This document shows, piece by piece, positions 14,790-22,838 of a stretch of 34,961 nucleotides of DNA. Every line of letters begins with the position of its first letter. Position 1 is the stretch's first letter. Origin of the DNA: CAWKZT01 sp963854565 (GTDB lineage: Bacteria; Actinomycetota; Acidimicrobiia; Acidimicrobiales; JAHEJN01); assembly GCA_963854565.1 (NCBI GenBank), contig CAWKZT010000003.1, forward strand, positions 1-34,961, written 5' to 3'. Both the position numbers and the translations under genes were made by a program. Under the pieces are notes generated by a model, which saw only the letters and a program-made list of their open reading frames with translations, had not been told where the DNA came from and ran no database searches.

Positions 14790-15513
14790 CGGCCTTATTG
14801 CTGACACGGTCGCGTTTAGCAACGTTGATGGTCCCGGCAATCGGTTTGTGGTGTTCCTGCAAGGCTGCAATTTTGATTGCATTGCCTGTCACAATCCCCA
14901 GACCATCCCCGGCCACGATCCGTTGGATGGGTTTGGACCCCAGCGATCTTCCATCACTGAATTGCTGACACAAATCCGGCGGGCCGCCCCATTCATCAGC
15001 GGGGTCACCGCATCGGGTGGCGAAGCAACACAACAATCTGCGTTCTTGAGCGACCTGTTTGGGGCAATCAACGCCGACCCAACGTTGGCTCACCTCACAA
15101 CATTCGTCGATTCCAATGGTGCCTGCGATGCGGGCACGTGGGACATGTTGGCCCCCGTTATCGATGGCGCCATGATCGATCTCAAATGTTTCGACTCGAC
15201 CATTCACGAGCAGATGACCGGTCATCCCAATGATGAAGTCCTGGCCAGCATTTCCCATTTGCAGGAACAGGGTTTGCTTTACGAGGTCCGACTCCTACTG
15301 CTCGCGGGGGTAAACGACGATCCCGAACTACTCACCGAAACTGCCGAATGGCTCGCAGCCCTCAACCCCCACATGCGGATCAAGATCATTGGCTTTCGGC
15401 CCCATGGGACACGACCCCATAGTCCACCCATGATCAAGCCCACCGCCAAAGAACTCCAAAGTTGTGCCGACATCTTCACAACGGCGGCCCCGTTCGAAAT
15501 CCAGATCATTTGA
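14776..15513 (+). CDS. yjjW: YjjW-type glycyl radical enzyme activase (radical SAM), compact form
   Basis: A 245-residue radical SAM protein that would generate the glycyl radical on the preceding enzyme. The cluster motif CX3CX2C is Cys31-Cys35-Cys38 (QGCNFDCIACHNP), and SGGEAT at 80-85 is the SAM-binding GGE motif. VDGPGNRFVVFLQGCN and TTFVDSNGACDAGTWDMLAPVIDGAMIDLKCFD match the YjjW family. E. coli YjjW is about 287 residues and, as I recall, carries two extra cysteine-rich ferredoxin-like clusters between CHNP and SGGE. Here that stretch is only about 40 residues with no cysteine, so the insert is absent. GTG 14776 is the likely start, overlapping the yjjI end. The gene ends 26 bases before the convergent ADP-forming synthetase gene. 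Confidence 0.9.
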   Translation: MTPTNGLIADTVAFSNVDGPGNRFVVFLQGCNFDCIACHNPQTIPGHDPLDGFGPQRSSITELLTQIRRAAPFISGVTASGGEATQQSAFLSDLFGAINADPTLAHLTTFVDSNGACDAGTWDMLAPVIDGAMIDLKCFDSTIHEQMTGHPNDEVLASISHLQEQGLLYEVRLLLLAGVNDDPELLTETAEWLAALNPHMRIKIIGFRPHGTRPHSPPMIKPTAKELQSCADIFTTAAPFEIQII

Positions 15514-15539
15514 CCTGGCTATTTCGGGGTGCGGTCGAC

Positions 15540-17000
15540 TCAGTTACTGCGGCGCTGCCGCCGCTGGGCGTAATCCCAAGTGTGCGCCAAGGCTGCTACG
15601 GCACGTGACGCTGATGGATAGCAATATTTGCCTGTAGCGCGCACTGTTTCGGGGCCCGGGTTGTTGGGATCAGCTACCGCGAACTCGGTCGCAATGAGCA
15701 CCGGTTTGCCCGATGTTTCCGACGCTTCTGCTGCTGCTTCGGCATAACGGGTGTCTTGGCGTTCGTGGTAGGCCACGATCCGTTCGAGGCCATAATCGGG
15801 GTAAAATCCGCCTTCGCGTTGAAGCCGGGCCTGGTTGGACTGGATGCCGATTCCCAGAAACAACACCGCGTCGATGGCCGGGTGACTGGCGACAATGGTG
15901 AGAATGTCCGGGACGGTGTCGCGGGTCTCGCCACCCGCTATGTCAATCGGGTTGTTGCGACTCCACCGGGGTGGAACCAGCTTGGCGATGTCGTCAAAAA
16001 GATCCTGCGGAAGGTCGGCGAGTTCCAGTCGACTGCCCGAAATTGCGTCGGCGGCAAGCACCCCCCAACCGCCAACAGTCGTGACTACGGCAACCCGAGG
16101 ACCCTTCGGCAACGGTTGGGTCGCAAACGTGGCGGCAGTATCAAACGCTTCTTCAAGACCGTCCGCTCGGACGGCACCTGCCTGACGGATTGCTCCGTCA
16201 AATACACGATCATTTGTCGCTAGTGATCCGGTGTGGCTTGCCGCAGCCTTGGATCCCTCGTCGGATGCGCCGCCCTTCACCAGGACAATCGGCATTTGTG
16301 CGGCAACCGAGGTGACCCGGTCCATGAACGCCCGCCCGTCGGTAAGCCCCTCGACGTAGGCCAACGCAACTGACGTGGCGTCGTCGGTGCCGAACCATTC
16401 GAGGTAGTCGCTGACATCGAGCATGGCCGCGTTACCAGCACTAATTGCCCGGCTCACGCCAACCCCACTGGCGCGAGAAAGGTTGAGGAACGTGGACACC
16501 AGATTGCCCGACTGGCTCACCACACCAATGCTTCCCGCCGGCGGGTACGGCGCCACGATCTGGGCACACATGTTGACGGGCGTCGAAATGACGCCTTGTC
16601 CATTTGGCCCGGCAATTACCATGCCTAGTTCTTCGGCCAAGGCCACTAACTCACGCTCGGCCTGTGCTCCGTCGTCGCCCGCCTCTTTGAAACCGGCTGA
16701 AGTAATAAAGGCCGCCTTTATGCCTTTGGCCGCAGCCTGCCGCAAGAGACCGGGGACGACCTTGCCGGGGGTGCAAACAAAGACCAAGTCGGCGGCACCG
16801 TCAGGGATCTCATCAAGTGACCCAACGGTCTGAACGCCGAGCACATTTTCGGCTTCGAGATTGGTGGCATACACATTGCCTTCGTACCCGTTGGCCAAAA
16901 GGTTGTGCAGTGATACGAACCCGAACTTGCCGGGATGGGTGCTCGCCCCGGCGATAACAACCCCTTTGGGGTTAAACAGTGGCGACAGATCGCGGCTCAT
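15540..17000 (-). CDS. ADP-forming acyl-CoA synthetase, alpha-type subunit (CoA-binding and ligase domains)
   Basis: A 486-residue subunit of an NDP-forming acyl-CoA synthetase (acetate-CoA ligase, ADP-forming type). The N-terminal Rossmann CoA-binding domain begins LFNPKGVVIAGASTHPGKFG. The CoA-ligase domain follows, with SQSGNLVSTFLNLSRASGVGVSRAISAGNAAMLDVSDYLEWF. The phosphorylated His is His256 in KAAASHTGSLATNDRVFDGAIRQAGAVR, close to His257 of the Pyrococcus enzyme. The enzyme interconverts acyl-CoA, ADP and phosphate with acid, CoA and ATP, and can conserve energy from acyl-CoA. Its ATG overlaps the stop of the ATP-grasp subunit (ATGA), so the two are translationally coupled. The acyl substrate is unknown; the neighbouring acyl-CoA genes make branched-chain or short acids plausible. 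Confidence 0.9.
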   Translation of the reverse strand: MSRDLSPLFNPKGVVIAGASTHPGKFGFVSLHNLLANGYEGNVYATNLEAENVLGVQTVGSLDEIPDGAADLVFVCTPGKVVPGLLRQAAAKGIKAAFITSAGFKEAGDDGAQAERELVALAEELGMVIAGPNGQGVISTPVNMCAQIVAPYPPAGSIGVVSQSGNLVSTFLNLSRASGVGVSRAISAGNAAMLDVSDYLEWFGTDDATSVALAYVEGLTDGRAFMDRVTSVAAQMPIVLVKGGASDEGSKAAASHTGSLATNDRVFDGAIRQAGAVRADGLEEAFDTAATFATQPLPKGPRVAVVTTVGGWGVLAADAISGSRLELADLPQDLFDDIAKLVPPRWSRNNPIDIAGGETRDTVPDILTIVASHPAIDAVLFLGIGIQSNQARLQREGGFYPDYGLERIVAYHERQDTRYAEAAAEASETSGKPVLIATEFAVADPNNPGPETVRATGKYCYPSASRAVAALAHTWDYAQRRQRRSN

Positions 17001-17665
17001 AGCGTCACCACCAAAGCGTCGACCGCAACGGGTTTCCCGTCCACCACGATGAGCGGATTGACATCAATTGACGTCAATCCCTTGACCGATGCCGCGGCAG
17101 CGCCTACGGCCAACAGGGTTTCGGCCAGTGCTTGGCGGTCAACCTCGGGTTCGCCTCGGAAGGGACCGAGCAACGCTTGACTGGCTAAGTCATCGATCAT
17201 CTCATGGGCATCGAACTGTGTGATAGGCAGCAGCCTAAAAGCCACATCGGCCAGGACCTCAGTGAAAATACCGCCAATGCCAACCATGATCGTCAAACCG
17301 AATTGTGGGTCAGTCGCCACGCCCACAATGAGTTCACGGTTGCCGCTCACCATCTCGGCAACTAACACGCCAACGTCACCGTCGCCGGGTTGCGCGGCGG
17401 CTAATAGTTCTTGAGCGGCAGCGCCGACTGCGTCTGTATCTCCCAGTCGAAGTTTGACCAGGCCTCGTTCAGTCTTGTGCGCTATCGCCCGGCCACACAG
17501 CTTTACCACCACCGGGAATCCTATGGTTGTTGCGGCGCGCCCTGCGTCCTCGCTCGACTGGACAAGGCGTTCAGCGGCCACCAATACGCCATGTTGAGCG
17601 AGCAACTGCTTGGACTCGTGTTCAGACCACGTGACCTCGTGTGTGTTCGTCGCATCGGCTGTCAT
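16997..17665 (-). CDS. ADP-forming acyl-CoA synthetase, beta-type subunit (ATP-grasp)
   Basis: A 222-residue ATP-grasp subunit that passes phosphate from ATP to the His of the partner subunit. The family marks are an N-terminal helix (SEHESKQLLAQHGVLVAAERLV), a Lys in FPVVVKLCGRAIAHKTERGLVKL for nucleotide binding, and a glycine-rich VGIGGIFTEVLADVAFRLLPI. SIDVNPLIV near the end holds the magnesium ligands Asp and Asn. His63 in AHKTE may be the second phospho-relay histidine known from archaeal enzymes. A GGGGAG ribosome-binding site precedes the ATG. The gene is divergent from the threonine aldolase gene, with about 110 bases between starts, and forms a two-gene operon with the alpha subunit. 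Confidence 0.9.
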   Translation of the reverse strand: MTADATNTHEVTWSEHESKQLLAQHGVLVAAERLVQSSEDAGRAATTIGFPVVVKLCGRAIAHKTERGLVKLRLGDTDAVGAAAQELLAAAQPGDGDVGVLVAEMVSGNRELIVGVATDPQFGLTIMVGIGGIFTEVLADVAFRLLPITQFDAHEMIDDLASQALLGPFRGEPEVDRQALAETLLAVGAAAASVKGLTSIDVNPLIVVDGKPVAVDALVVTL

Positions 17666-17774
17666 GTCGATCGGCTCCCCATCGTTGATCGGCTAACCCT
17701 ACTGGCGACCAGTGGGGCGACTCCCAACCGAGAAGCGGGTTGCGTCCGCGACTCTTTGCGGCAACGCTGGAGAG

Positions 17775-18776
17775 GTGATCGACCTAACTTCCGATACTTC
17801 CACCCGGCCTTCGCAAGCCATGCGCGACGCCATGTATGTCACTGAGGTTGGCGACGACGTGATCGGCGGCGACCCGACGGTCAACAAACTCGAAGCAACC
17901 GTGGCCGAAATGCTCGGATTCGAAGCTGGCCTTTACGTCCCCAGCGGCACCCAGTCGAACCTCTGTGGACTTCTCGCTCACTGCCAACGCGGCGACGAAT
18001 ACATCGTCGGCGACCGAGCCCACGCCTACCGCTACGAAGCAGGTGGCGGCGCAGTTTTGGGCAGCATTCAGCCGCAACCCGTCCGCACGCTCGACGATGG
18101 GCGCATCGATCTAGAACATGCCGAGTCGGTCATCAAGCCCGACAATCATCACTTTGCCAACAGCCGACTACTGGCGCTCGAGAACACCATCGACGGCACC
18201 CCACTACCACTGTCTCACCACCGAGAAGCTCGCTCTCTCGCCGACACGCATGGTTTGGGACTGCACCTGGACGGCGCCCGCTTGTGGAACGCGGCGGTCG
18301 CACTAGGCGTGACACCTGGCGACGTTGCAGCAGGATTCGACAGTGTCTCGGTCTGTCTTTCCAAGGGCATGGGGGCTCCCGTTGGGTCGGTGCTCGTCGG
18401 CTCTTCGGACTTCATTAACGAGGCACGCCGCTGGCGCAAGATGTTGGGAGGCGGGATGCGCCAGGCAGGCATCATCGCCGCCGGCTGCCTTTACGCCCTG
18501 GAACACAACATCGACCGACTTGCCGACGATCATGTCAATGCGCAACGACTGGCCGAGGGCATCAACGACATCGAGGCAATGCACGCCCGATGGACCGGTA
18601 CAAACATGGCGTTCGTCACCTTCGACTCCCCGATCGATGATCTCAATGCCAAGCTCACCGCGGCAGGGGTCAGTACCTTACTCAGCGACGAAGGTGGCCG
18701 CTTAGTAACCCACCTCGATGTCACCGCCGCCGAGGTAGAAGCGACATTGGTAGTCCTCCAGCAAGTCACCACCTAA
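17775..18776 (+). CDS. ltaE: Low-specificity L-threonine aldolase
   Basis: A PLP-dependent fold-type I enzyme that cleaves threonine and related beta-hydroxy amino acids to glycine and an aldehyde. Started at the GTG at 17775 it has 333 residues, the same as E. coli LtaE, and the key residues fall at the same numbers. Lys197 (VCLSKGMGAPVGS) is the PLP lysine, His83 (DRAHAYRYEAGG) stacks on the cofactor, and His126 is in the NHHFA segment. The N-terminus IDLTSDTSTRPSQAMRDAM is canonical. The open frame extends up to 17712, but those residues have no family counterpart. GGAG lies unusually close to the GTG. It is divergent from the ADP-forming synthetase operon and converges on the oxygenase gene across a pair of palindromic repeats. 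Confidence 0.94.
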   Translation: MIDLTSDTSTRPSQAMRDAMYVTEVGDDVIGGDPTVNKLEATVAEMLGFEAGLYVPSGTQSNLCGLLAHCQRGDEYIVGDRAHAYRYEAGGGAVLGSIQPQPVRTLDDGRIDLEHAESVIKPDNHHFANSRLLALENTIDGTPLPLSHHREARSLADTHGLGLHLDGARLWNAAVALGVTPGDVAAGFDSVSVCLSKGMGAPVGSVLVGSSDFINEARRWRKMLGGGMRQAGIIAAGCLYALEHNIDRLADDHVNAQRLAEGINDIEAMHARWTGTNMAFVTFDSPIDDLNAKLTAAGVSTLLSDEGGRLVTHLDVTAAEVEATLVVLQQVTT

Positions 18777-18782
18777 GCCAAT

Positions 18783-18834
18783 CCCAACTGGTAGGCCCAC
18801 ACGGGGGTCCTGGTGTCACCCGCGCCTACCAGTT
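18783..18834. repeat. Palindromic element, copy 1 (tandem pair)
   Basis: A hairpin-forming unit with outer arms AACTGGTAGGC and GCCTACCAGTT (11 paired bases) and an interior with a second short stem (GGGT...ACCC). It sits just after the threonine aldolase stop, between convergent genes. It could act as a bidirectional terminator or be a REP-like element. Confidence 0.85.
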
Positions 18835-18844
18835 CAAATAATTT

Positions 18845-18899
18845 CCCAACTGGTAGGCCCAAACAAGGGTACTGGTGTCACCCGCGCCTACCAGTTGGG
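18845..18899. repeat. Palindromic element, copy 2 (tandem pair)
   Basis: A second copy in the same orientation, offset by 62 bases. The arms are longer here: CCCAACTGGTAGGC pairs with GCCTACCAGTTGGG. The interior differs from copy 1 at several bases, while the arms and the CTGGTGTCACCCGC part are conserved. It ends 20 bases before the stop of the convergent oxygenase gene. Confidence 0.85.
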
Positions 18900-18918
18900 A
18901 TGGAATTTGGGTGGAGTT

Positions 18919-20082
18919 TTAGCTTTGACGCTGAGCTGACTCGAAATCCTCGTGATTGCTGTAGCAGCCTAAGAATCTGCGAGACCCAGTAAAGGCATCG
19001 CGTCCGTGTAGCAACCGCCAGTTGTCGAATACCAGCACCTCGCCGGGTTTCCATGGCAATCGTAGCCAGGTTGATTCGTCGCACACTAGGTCGCGCAACA
19101 GCCCATAGGCCACCATGAACCGATCCCACAGGCCGTCCGGCAGCCAGAACGGCGCCCGATCGAGATTGTTGAAACTGACCTGCACGACCTGGCCACCACT
19201 GTTAAGACGGATGGCCGGACGTTCAGCCTGCAAACTCACTCCTGGTTCGACATAACGTCCCGGGATTGGCACTTGCGTCAAAAGCACAAATGCCTGTTCG
19301 TCGACCTCTCGAAGCCGTTCGACCGCAGCGAACCCATCGACCAAGATGCTCGCACCACCGGTCCCATCACGTTCTTGACAGGAAAACAACTGCAGGCCAG
19401 GCGCATCATGACTATATGTGCCGTCGGTGTGTGGACCCAAGAAAGTGGTCTCGTACGCACTGTCACGATGAGCGTCGACCTCAGCTGACAAGGTCCAAAC
19501 CCCTCCGAAGATGCTGTGGCGTACATATCCAAGGGGAGCGATGGCCTGACATACACCGTCTTCACCAGCAGGGACATCAGACAACTTGGCCCAACCCGTC
19601 GCGGCGACGCGTTGAACCATCTCCGACCCGCCCCCAGTTGCTAACGAAGCGAACGGTACGGCATGAGAAATATCGCCGGCTTGATCCCACGTGACCGTGC
19701 TGGCATCGACCAAAGACTCGGCAACAGTCATAGCCATAGGGACCATCGGGGTTTGGGTAGTTAGTCGTCGCAGCGCCGTCACATCGTGGCCGGACGTGGT
19801 GTCGTCGCTCCAAACAATGTCGACTCGACCACCATTCTGCGACAGCTCGTAAGAAACCAAACTCAAGTCAGACGGTATGGCAAACGTGTCGGTCTTTCGT
19901 TGGAGTGTGTCCGCATCAAGACTGGCTACATCATCTCCATGATCTCGTAACCACCTGGCTCCAAGAGAAATAAATCGACCATCGCAGAAATGCAACCCGA
20001 CAGATCCTGAGCCATCCCCGGCAGAAGCGAGCAACGCGGACAGACGGTCCGGGGGAGCATGTATATGTGCCGTTTCGCTCAT
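18919..20082 (-). CDS. Gamma-butyrobetaine hydroxylase/TauD-like 2OG-Fe(II) oxygenase
   Basis: A 387-residue oxygenase with the two-part layout of gamma-butyrobetaine and trimethyllysine hydroxylases. A small N-terminal DUF971-type domain (GSVGLHFCDGRFISLGARWLRDH) is followed by a TauD double-stranded beta-helix. The iron ligands are His218 and Asp220 in GPHTDGTYSHDAPGLQLFSC and His359 in NWRLLHGRDAFTGSRRFLGCY, with the Arg pair after it for 2-oxoglutarate. The last step of carnitine synthesis is the known reaction of this group, but related enzymes act on other betaines. ATG 20082 is used; a TTG four codons upstream is possible. It lies 23 bases after the acyl-CoA dehydrogenase gene in an apparent three-gene operon, linking it to acyl-group metabolism. 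Confidence 0.87.
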   Translation of the reverse strand: MSETAHIHAPPDRLSALLASAGDGSGSVGLHFCDGRFISLGARWLRDHGDDVASLDADTLQRKTDTFAIPSDLSLVSYELSQNGGRVDIVWSDDTTSGHDVTALRRLTTQTPMVPMAMTVAESLVDASTVTWDQAGDISHAVPFASLATGGGSEMVQRVAATGWAKLSDVPAGEDGVCQAIAPLGYVRHSIFGGVWTLSAEVDAHRDSAYETTFLGPHTDGTYSHDAPGLQLFSCQERDGTGGASILVDGFAAVERLREVDEQAFVLLTQVPIPGRYVEPGVSLQAERPAIRLNSGGQVVQVSFNNLDRAPFWLPDGLWDRFMVAYGLLRDLVCDESTWLRLPWKPGEVLVFDNWRLLHGRDAFTGSRRFLGCYSNHEDFESAQRQS

Positions 20083-20105
20083 ACGCAGTGGCAAACCTGA
20101 CCGAT

Positions 20106-21245
20106 CTACTTCGAATCTATCCCGAGTCCCCGGGCAATTATTAGTCTTTGAACCTCGCTAGTGCCCTCACCAATTTCAAGGATCTTGGCATCGCGGTAGT
20201 AGCGACTGACTGGCGTTTCATCAATAAACCCGTAGCCGCCAAAAATCTGTGTGGCCTCACGGGTGGCGAGCACGGCCGCCTCGGTGGCATAGAGCTTGGC
20301 AATCGCAGCCTCTTGTTTGAACGGCAGGCCCTGATCCTTCAACGCTGCCGCGTGGTAGGTGGCCACCCGCGCCAGATGGGCGGCGGCGGCCATGTCGGCG
20401 CACTTGAATGCGATGGCTTGATAAGTGCCAATGGTTTTGCCGAAGGCTTTGCGTTCGTTGACATACCGGGTGCACTCGTCGAGGCAAGCCTGAATAAGCC
20501 CGACTGCCAACGCAGCAATGGCGATGCGTCCGTCATCGAGCGTGGCAAGAAACTGATGAAAGCCACGACCGGCGGCACCAAGCAGATTCGCCTCTGGAAC
20601 CCGACAGTCCGTGAAGACCAGTCCGTGGGTATCGGACGCATGCCAACCCATCTTTCGGTAGGGCGGTTCTACTTCGAAGCCCGCGGTCCCCGCGGGGACA
20701 ACGATGGTGGAAACACCCTCCTCGGTCTGCGCTGTGACGGTGACCACCGAGGTGATGTCGGTACCGGAGTTGGTGATGAACGTCTTGGCTCCATCGATAA
20801 CCCATTCGCCGTTGTCGAGCCGGGCCTTGGTCTTAGTGGCGCCTGCATCGGAACCGCCATCGGGTTCGGTCAAGCCGAATCCGGCCAGCTTCTTGCCCGC
20901 GGCAAGGTCAGGCAACCACTCGGCTTTTTGGTCGGCGTTTCCAAACTCGGCGATGGGATTGATACCTAGACCAACGGCCGCTTCGAGAGTGATACCCATC
21001 GACTGGTCGACACGCCCTAGCTCTTCTATGGCGATGCACAGCGTGGTGAAATCGGCACCCGCTCCCCCATATTGCTCATCGACGGTTAAGCCAAACAAGC
21101 CGAGCTCCCCCATAGCCAAAACCGCATCGGTAGGGAATGTGTGGTCCCGGTCCCACGCCTCAACATGAGGTGCCAATTCGCGCTGGGCAAAGTCGGCCAC
21201 AACGTCACGAAAGGCAATCTGTTCGTCGGTGAATCCAATTTGCAT
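20106..21245 (-). CDS. Acyl-CoA dehydrogenase
   Basis: A 379-residue FAD enzyme that oxidises acyl-CoA to trans-2-enoyl-CoA. The motifs are FGLTEPDGGSDAGATKTKA and ITNSGTDITSVVTVTA for FAD and substrate binding, RKAFGKTIGTYQAIAFKCADMA, and a C-terminal QIFGGYGFIDETPVSRYYRDAKILEIGEGTSEVQRLIIAR. The expected catalytic Glu is in IGEGTSE (near residue 360), the position used by short- and medium-chain enzymes. Isovaleryl-CoA dehydrogenase uses a Glu elsewhere, so the substrate is uncertain. ATG 21245 (MQIGFTDEQIAFRD) is chosen; the open frame continues into the upstream gene, and those residues are not homologous. Only 7 bases separate it from the carboxyltransferase gene, so the two are co-transcribed. 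Confidence 0.94.
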   Translation of the reverse strand: MQIGFTDEQIAFRDVVADFAQRELAPHVEAWDRDHTFPTDAVLAMGELGLFGLTVDEQYGGAGADFTTLCIAIEELGRVDQSMGITLEAAVGLGINPIAEFGNADQKAEWLPDLAAGKKLAGFGLTEPDGGSDAGATKTKARLDNGEWVIDGAKTFITNSGTDITSVVTVTAQTEEGVSTIVVPAGTAGFEVEPPYRKMGWHASDTHGLVFTDCRVPEANLLGAAGRGFHQFLATLDDGRIAIAALAVGLIQACLDECTRYVNERKAFGKTIGTYQAIAFKCADMAAAAHLARVATYHAAALKDQGLPFKQEAAIAKLYATEAAVLATREATQIFGGYGFIDETPVSRYYRDAKILEIGEGTSEVQRLIIARGLGIDSK

Positions 21246-21252
21246 ATGCGTC

Positions 21253-22770
21253 CTATACGGGTGGTACGCCGTGGCGTTTTCGGCTGAAATGTCGGTCTTT
21301 GCTGGCGGCCATCGCCAGGCGAACAATTAGGTCGCAGCGTAGATCCTCGGGTTGCACAATGGCATCGATCACCAGGTCGGATGCAAGTCGGAGAAGATCG
21401 ACGTCCTCGTCATATTCGGCGCGTTTCGCCGCCACGAATGCCGCACGTTCGTCGAGGTCGTCGATGGCCGCAATGTGGTGGGCATAGACCGCGTTGATGG
21501 CCGCTTCAGATCCCATGACCGCTATCGCGGCGCTGGGTAGCGCTACCACTGCATCGGGCTCGAAGGCCGGCCCACACATGGCATACAACCCCGCGCCGTA
21601 GGCCTTGCGCAAGATGACCTGCACCTGCGGCACCGTGGCCTCGGACATGGCGGTGACCATTTTGGCGCCGTGGCGGATAATGCCTTGACGTTCGACGTCA
21701 GACCCGATCATAAATCCGGGAACATCGGCCAGATAGATCAGCGGGATATTGAATGCGTCACACCACCAGATAAAGCGGGCGGCTTTGTCCGCAGAATCGA
21801 CAAACAGCACGCCACCGGTAACGGCCGGATTGTTGGCCACAACGCCAACAGTGTTCCCGGCCAGAACGCCAAAACCAACGACCAACTCGGGAGCAAAGAG
21901 CGGCTTGATTTCGAAGAACGAATCTTCGTCGACAATGGCGTTGATCACCGTGCGAACGTCGTAACCCAATTTGTCGTCAACGGGAATGAACTCGGCGGTA
22001 AGCGTGGACGCTGAGTCAGCCGGAGCGAACACCGGTGGTGCTTCCTCCCAAGATGTTGGCAAGTAGGAAAAGATCGTCTTGGCCTGGTCGATGGCATCGG
22101 CGTCGTCGACCGCCAACTGATCACCACAACCAGAAACCGTGGCGTGCATACGAGCGCCGCCCATTTCTTCGAGGGTTACCTGCTCGCCAATAACCTCTTC
22201 GGCCATGCGCGGCGAGCCGAGATACATCGAGGCGTTGCCCTCCACCATTATCACCACGTCGCAGAACGCCGGAACATAGGCTCCCCCTGCCGCGGAGGGG
22301 CCGAACAAGCAACAGATCTGCGGGACCCGACCCGACAGCTTTACCTGATTGTGAAAAATGCGACCAGCTCCGCGGCGTCCCGGAAAAAGCTCGACCTGAT
22401 CGGTGATGCGAGCACCAGCCGAATCAACAAACCAAAATATGGGGAGATCGTTCGCGAGTGCCTTCTCGGTTAGCCGGACCATTTTCTCGACCGTGCGGGC
22501 TCCCCATGAACCGGCTTTGACGGTGGGATCATTGGCCATCACTAAGGCAGGGCGACCGTCAACCAATCCCTGCCCGGTGACCACTCCGTCGGCGGGATAA
22601 CCATCGCTAAGTGCGTTCGCTAACTGGCCATCCTCGACAAAGGTGCCTTTGTCAAAGAGCAACGCAACACGCTCGCGCACATGCAACTTGTTGTCGCGGT
22701 CCAAACGCTCGGCGCCTTTTTCGGTTATTGCCATGGAGGCCGCAACTGCTGCCTGCATCCGGTCATCCAT
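21253..22770 (-). CDS. Acyl-CoA carboxylase carboxyltransferase (beta) subunit
   Basis: A 505-residue carboxyltransferase of the propionyl/methylcrotonyl-CoA carboxylase group. The first crotonase-like half contains SAGARITDQVELFPGRRGAGRIFHNQVKLSGRVPQ and GPSAAGGAYVPAFCDVVIMVEG; the second contains LADVPGFMIGSDVERQGIIRHGAKMVTAMSEATVPQ and RKAYGAGLYAMCG. The GGAYVPA string is nearer to methylcrotonyl-CoA or geranyl-CoA type subunits than to propionyl-CoA ones. It would move carboxyl from biotin to an acyl-CoA, but no biotin carboxylase or biotin-carrier gene is in the window, so its partner must be elsewhere. A GGGGGAAG ribosome-binding site precedes the ATG. The acyl-CoA dehydrogenase gene follows at 7 bases, as in leucine or isoprenoid acyl degradation operons. 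Confidence 0.92.
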   Translation of the reverse strand: MDDRMQAAVAASMAITEKGAERLDRDNKLHVRERVALLFDKGTFVEDGQLANALSDGYPADGVVTGQGLVDGRPALVMANDPTVKAGSWGARTVEKMVRLTEKALANDLPIFWFVDSAGARITDQVELFPGRRGAGRIFHNQVKLSGRVPQICCLFGPSAAGGAYVPAFCDVVIMVEGNASMYLGSPRMAEEVIGEQVTLEEMGGARMHATVSGCGDQLAVDDADAIDQAKTIFSYLPTSWEEAPPVFAPADSASTLTAEFIPVDDKLGYDVRTVINAIVDEDSFFEIKPLFAPELVVGFGVLAGNTVGVVANNPAVTGGVLFVDSADKAARFIWWCDAFNIPLIYLADVPGFMIGSDVERQGIIRHGAKMVTAMSEATVPQVQVILRKAYGAGLYAMCGPAFEPDAVVALPSAAIAVMGSEAAINAVYAHHIAAIDDLDERAAFVAAKRAEYDEDVDLLRLASDLVIDAIVQPEDLRCDLIVRLAMAASKDRHFSRKRHGVPPV

Positions 22771-22838
22771 AGGCTTCCCCCGAATCTGCTAGTTGATCGT
22801 CACTCTAGTGCCCGACGTTGCCACCTACCCAAGCAGAG

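Noticed and set aside
17712..17774. An extended N-terminus for threonine aldolase from 17712
   Set aside because: Numbering from GTG 17775 puts the PLP lysine at 197 and the histidines at 83 and 126, the same as in E. coli LtaE. The extra residues have no counterpart.
18783..18899. A minimal CRISPR-like array
   Set aside because: There are only two units, each strongly palindromic over 11-14 bases with a similar interior. There are no unique spacers and no cas genes.
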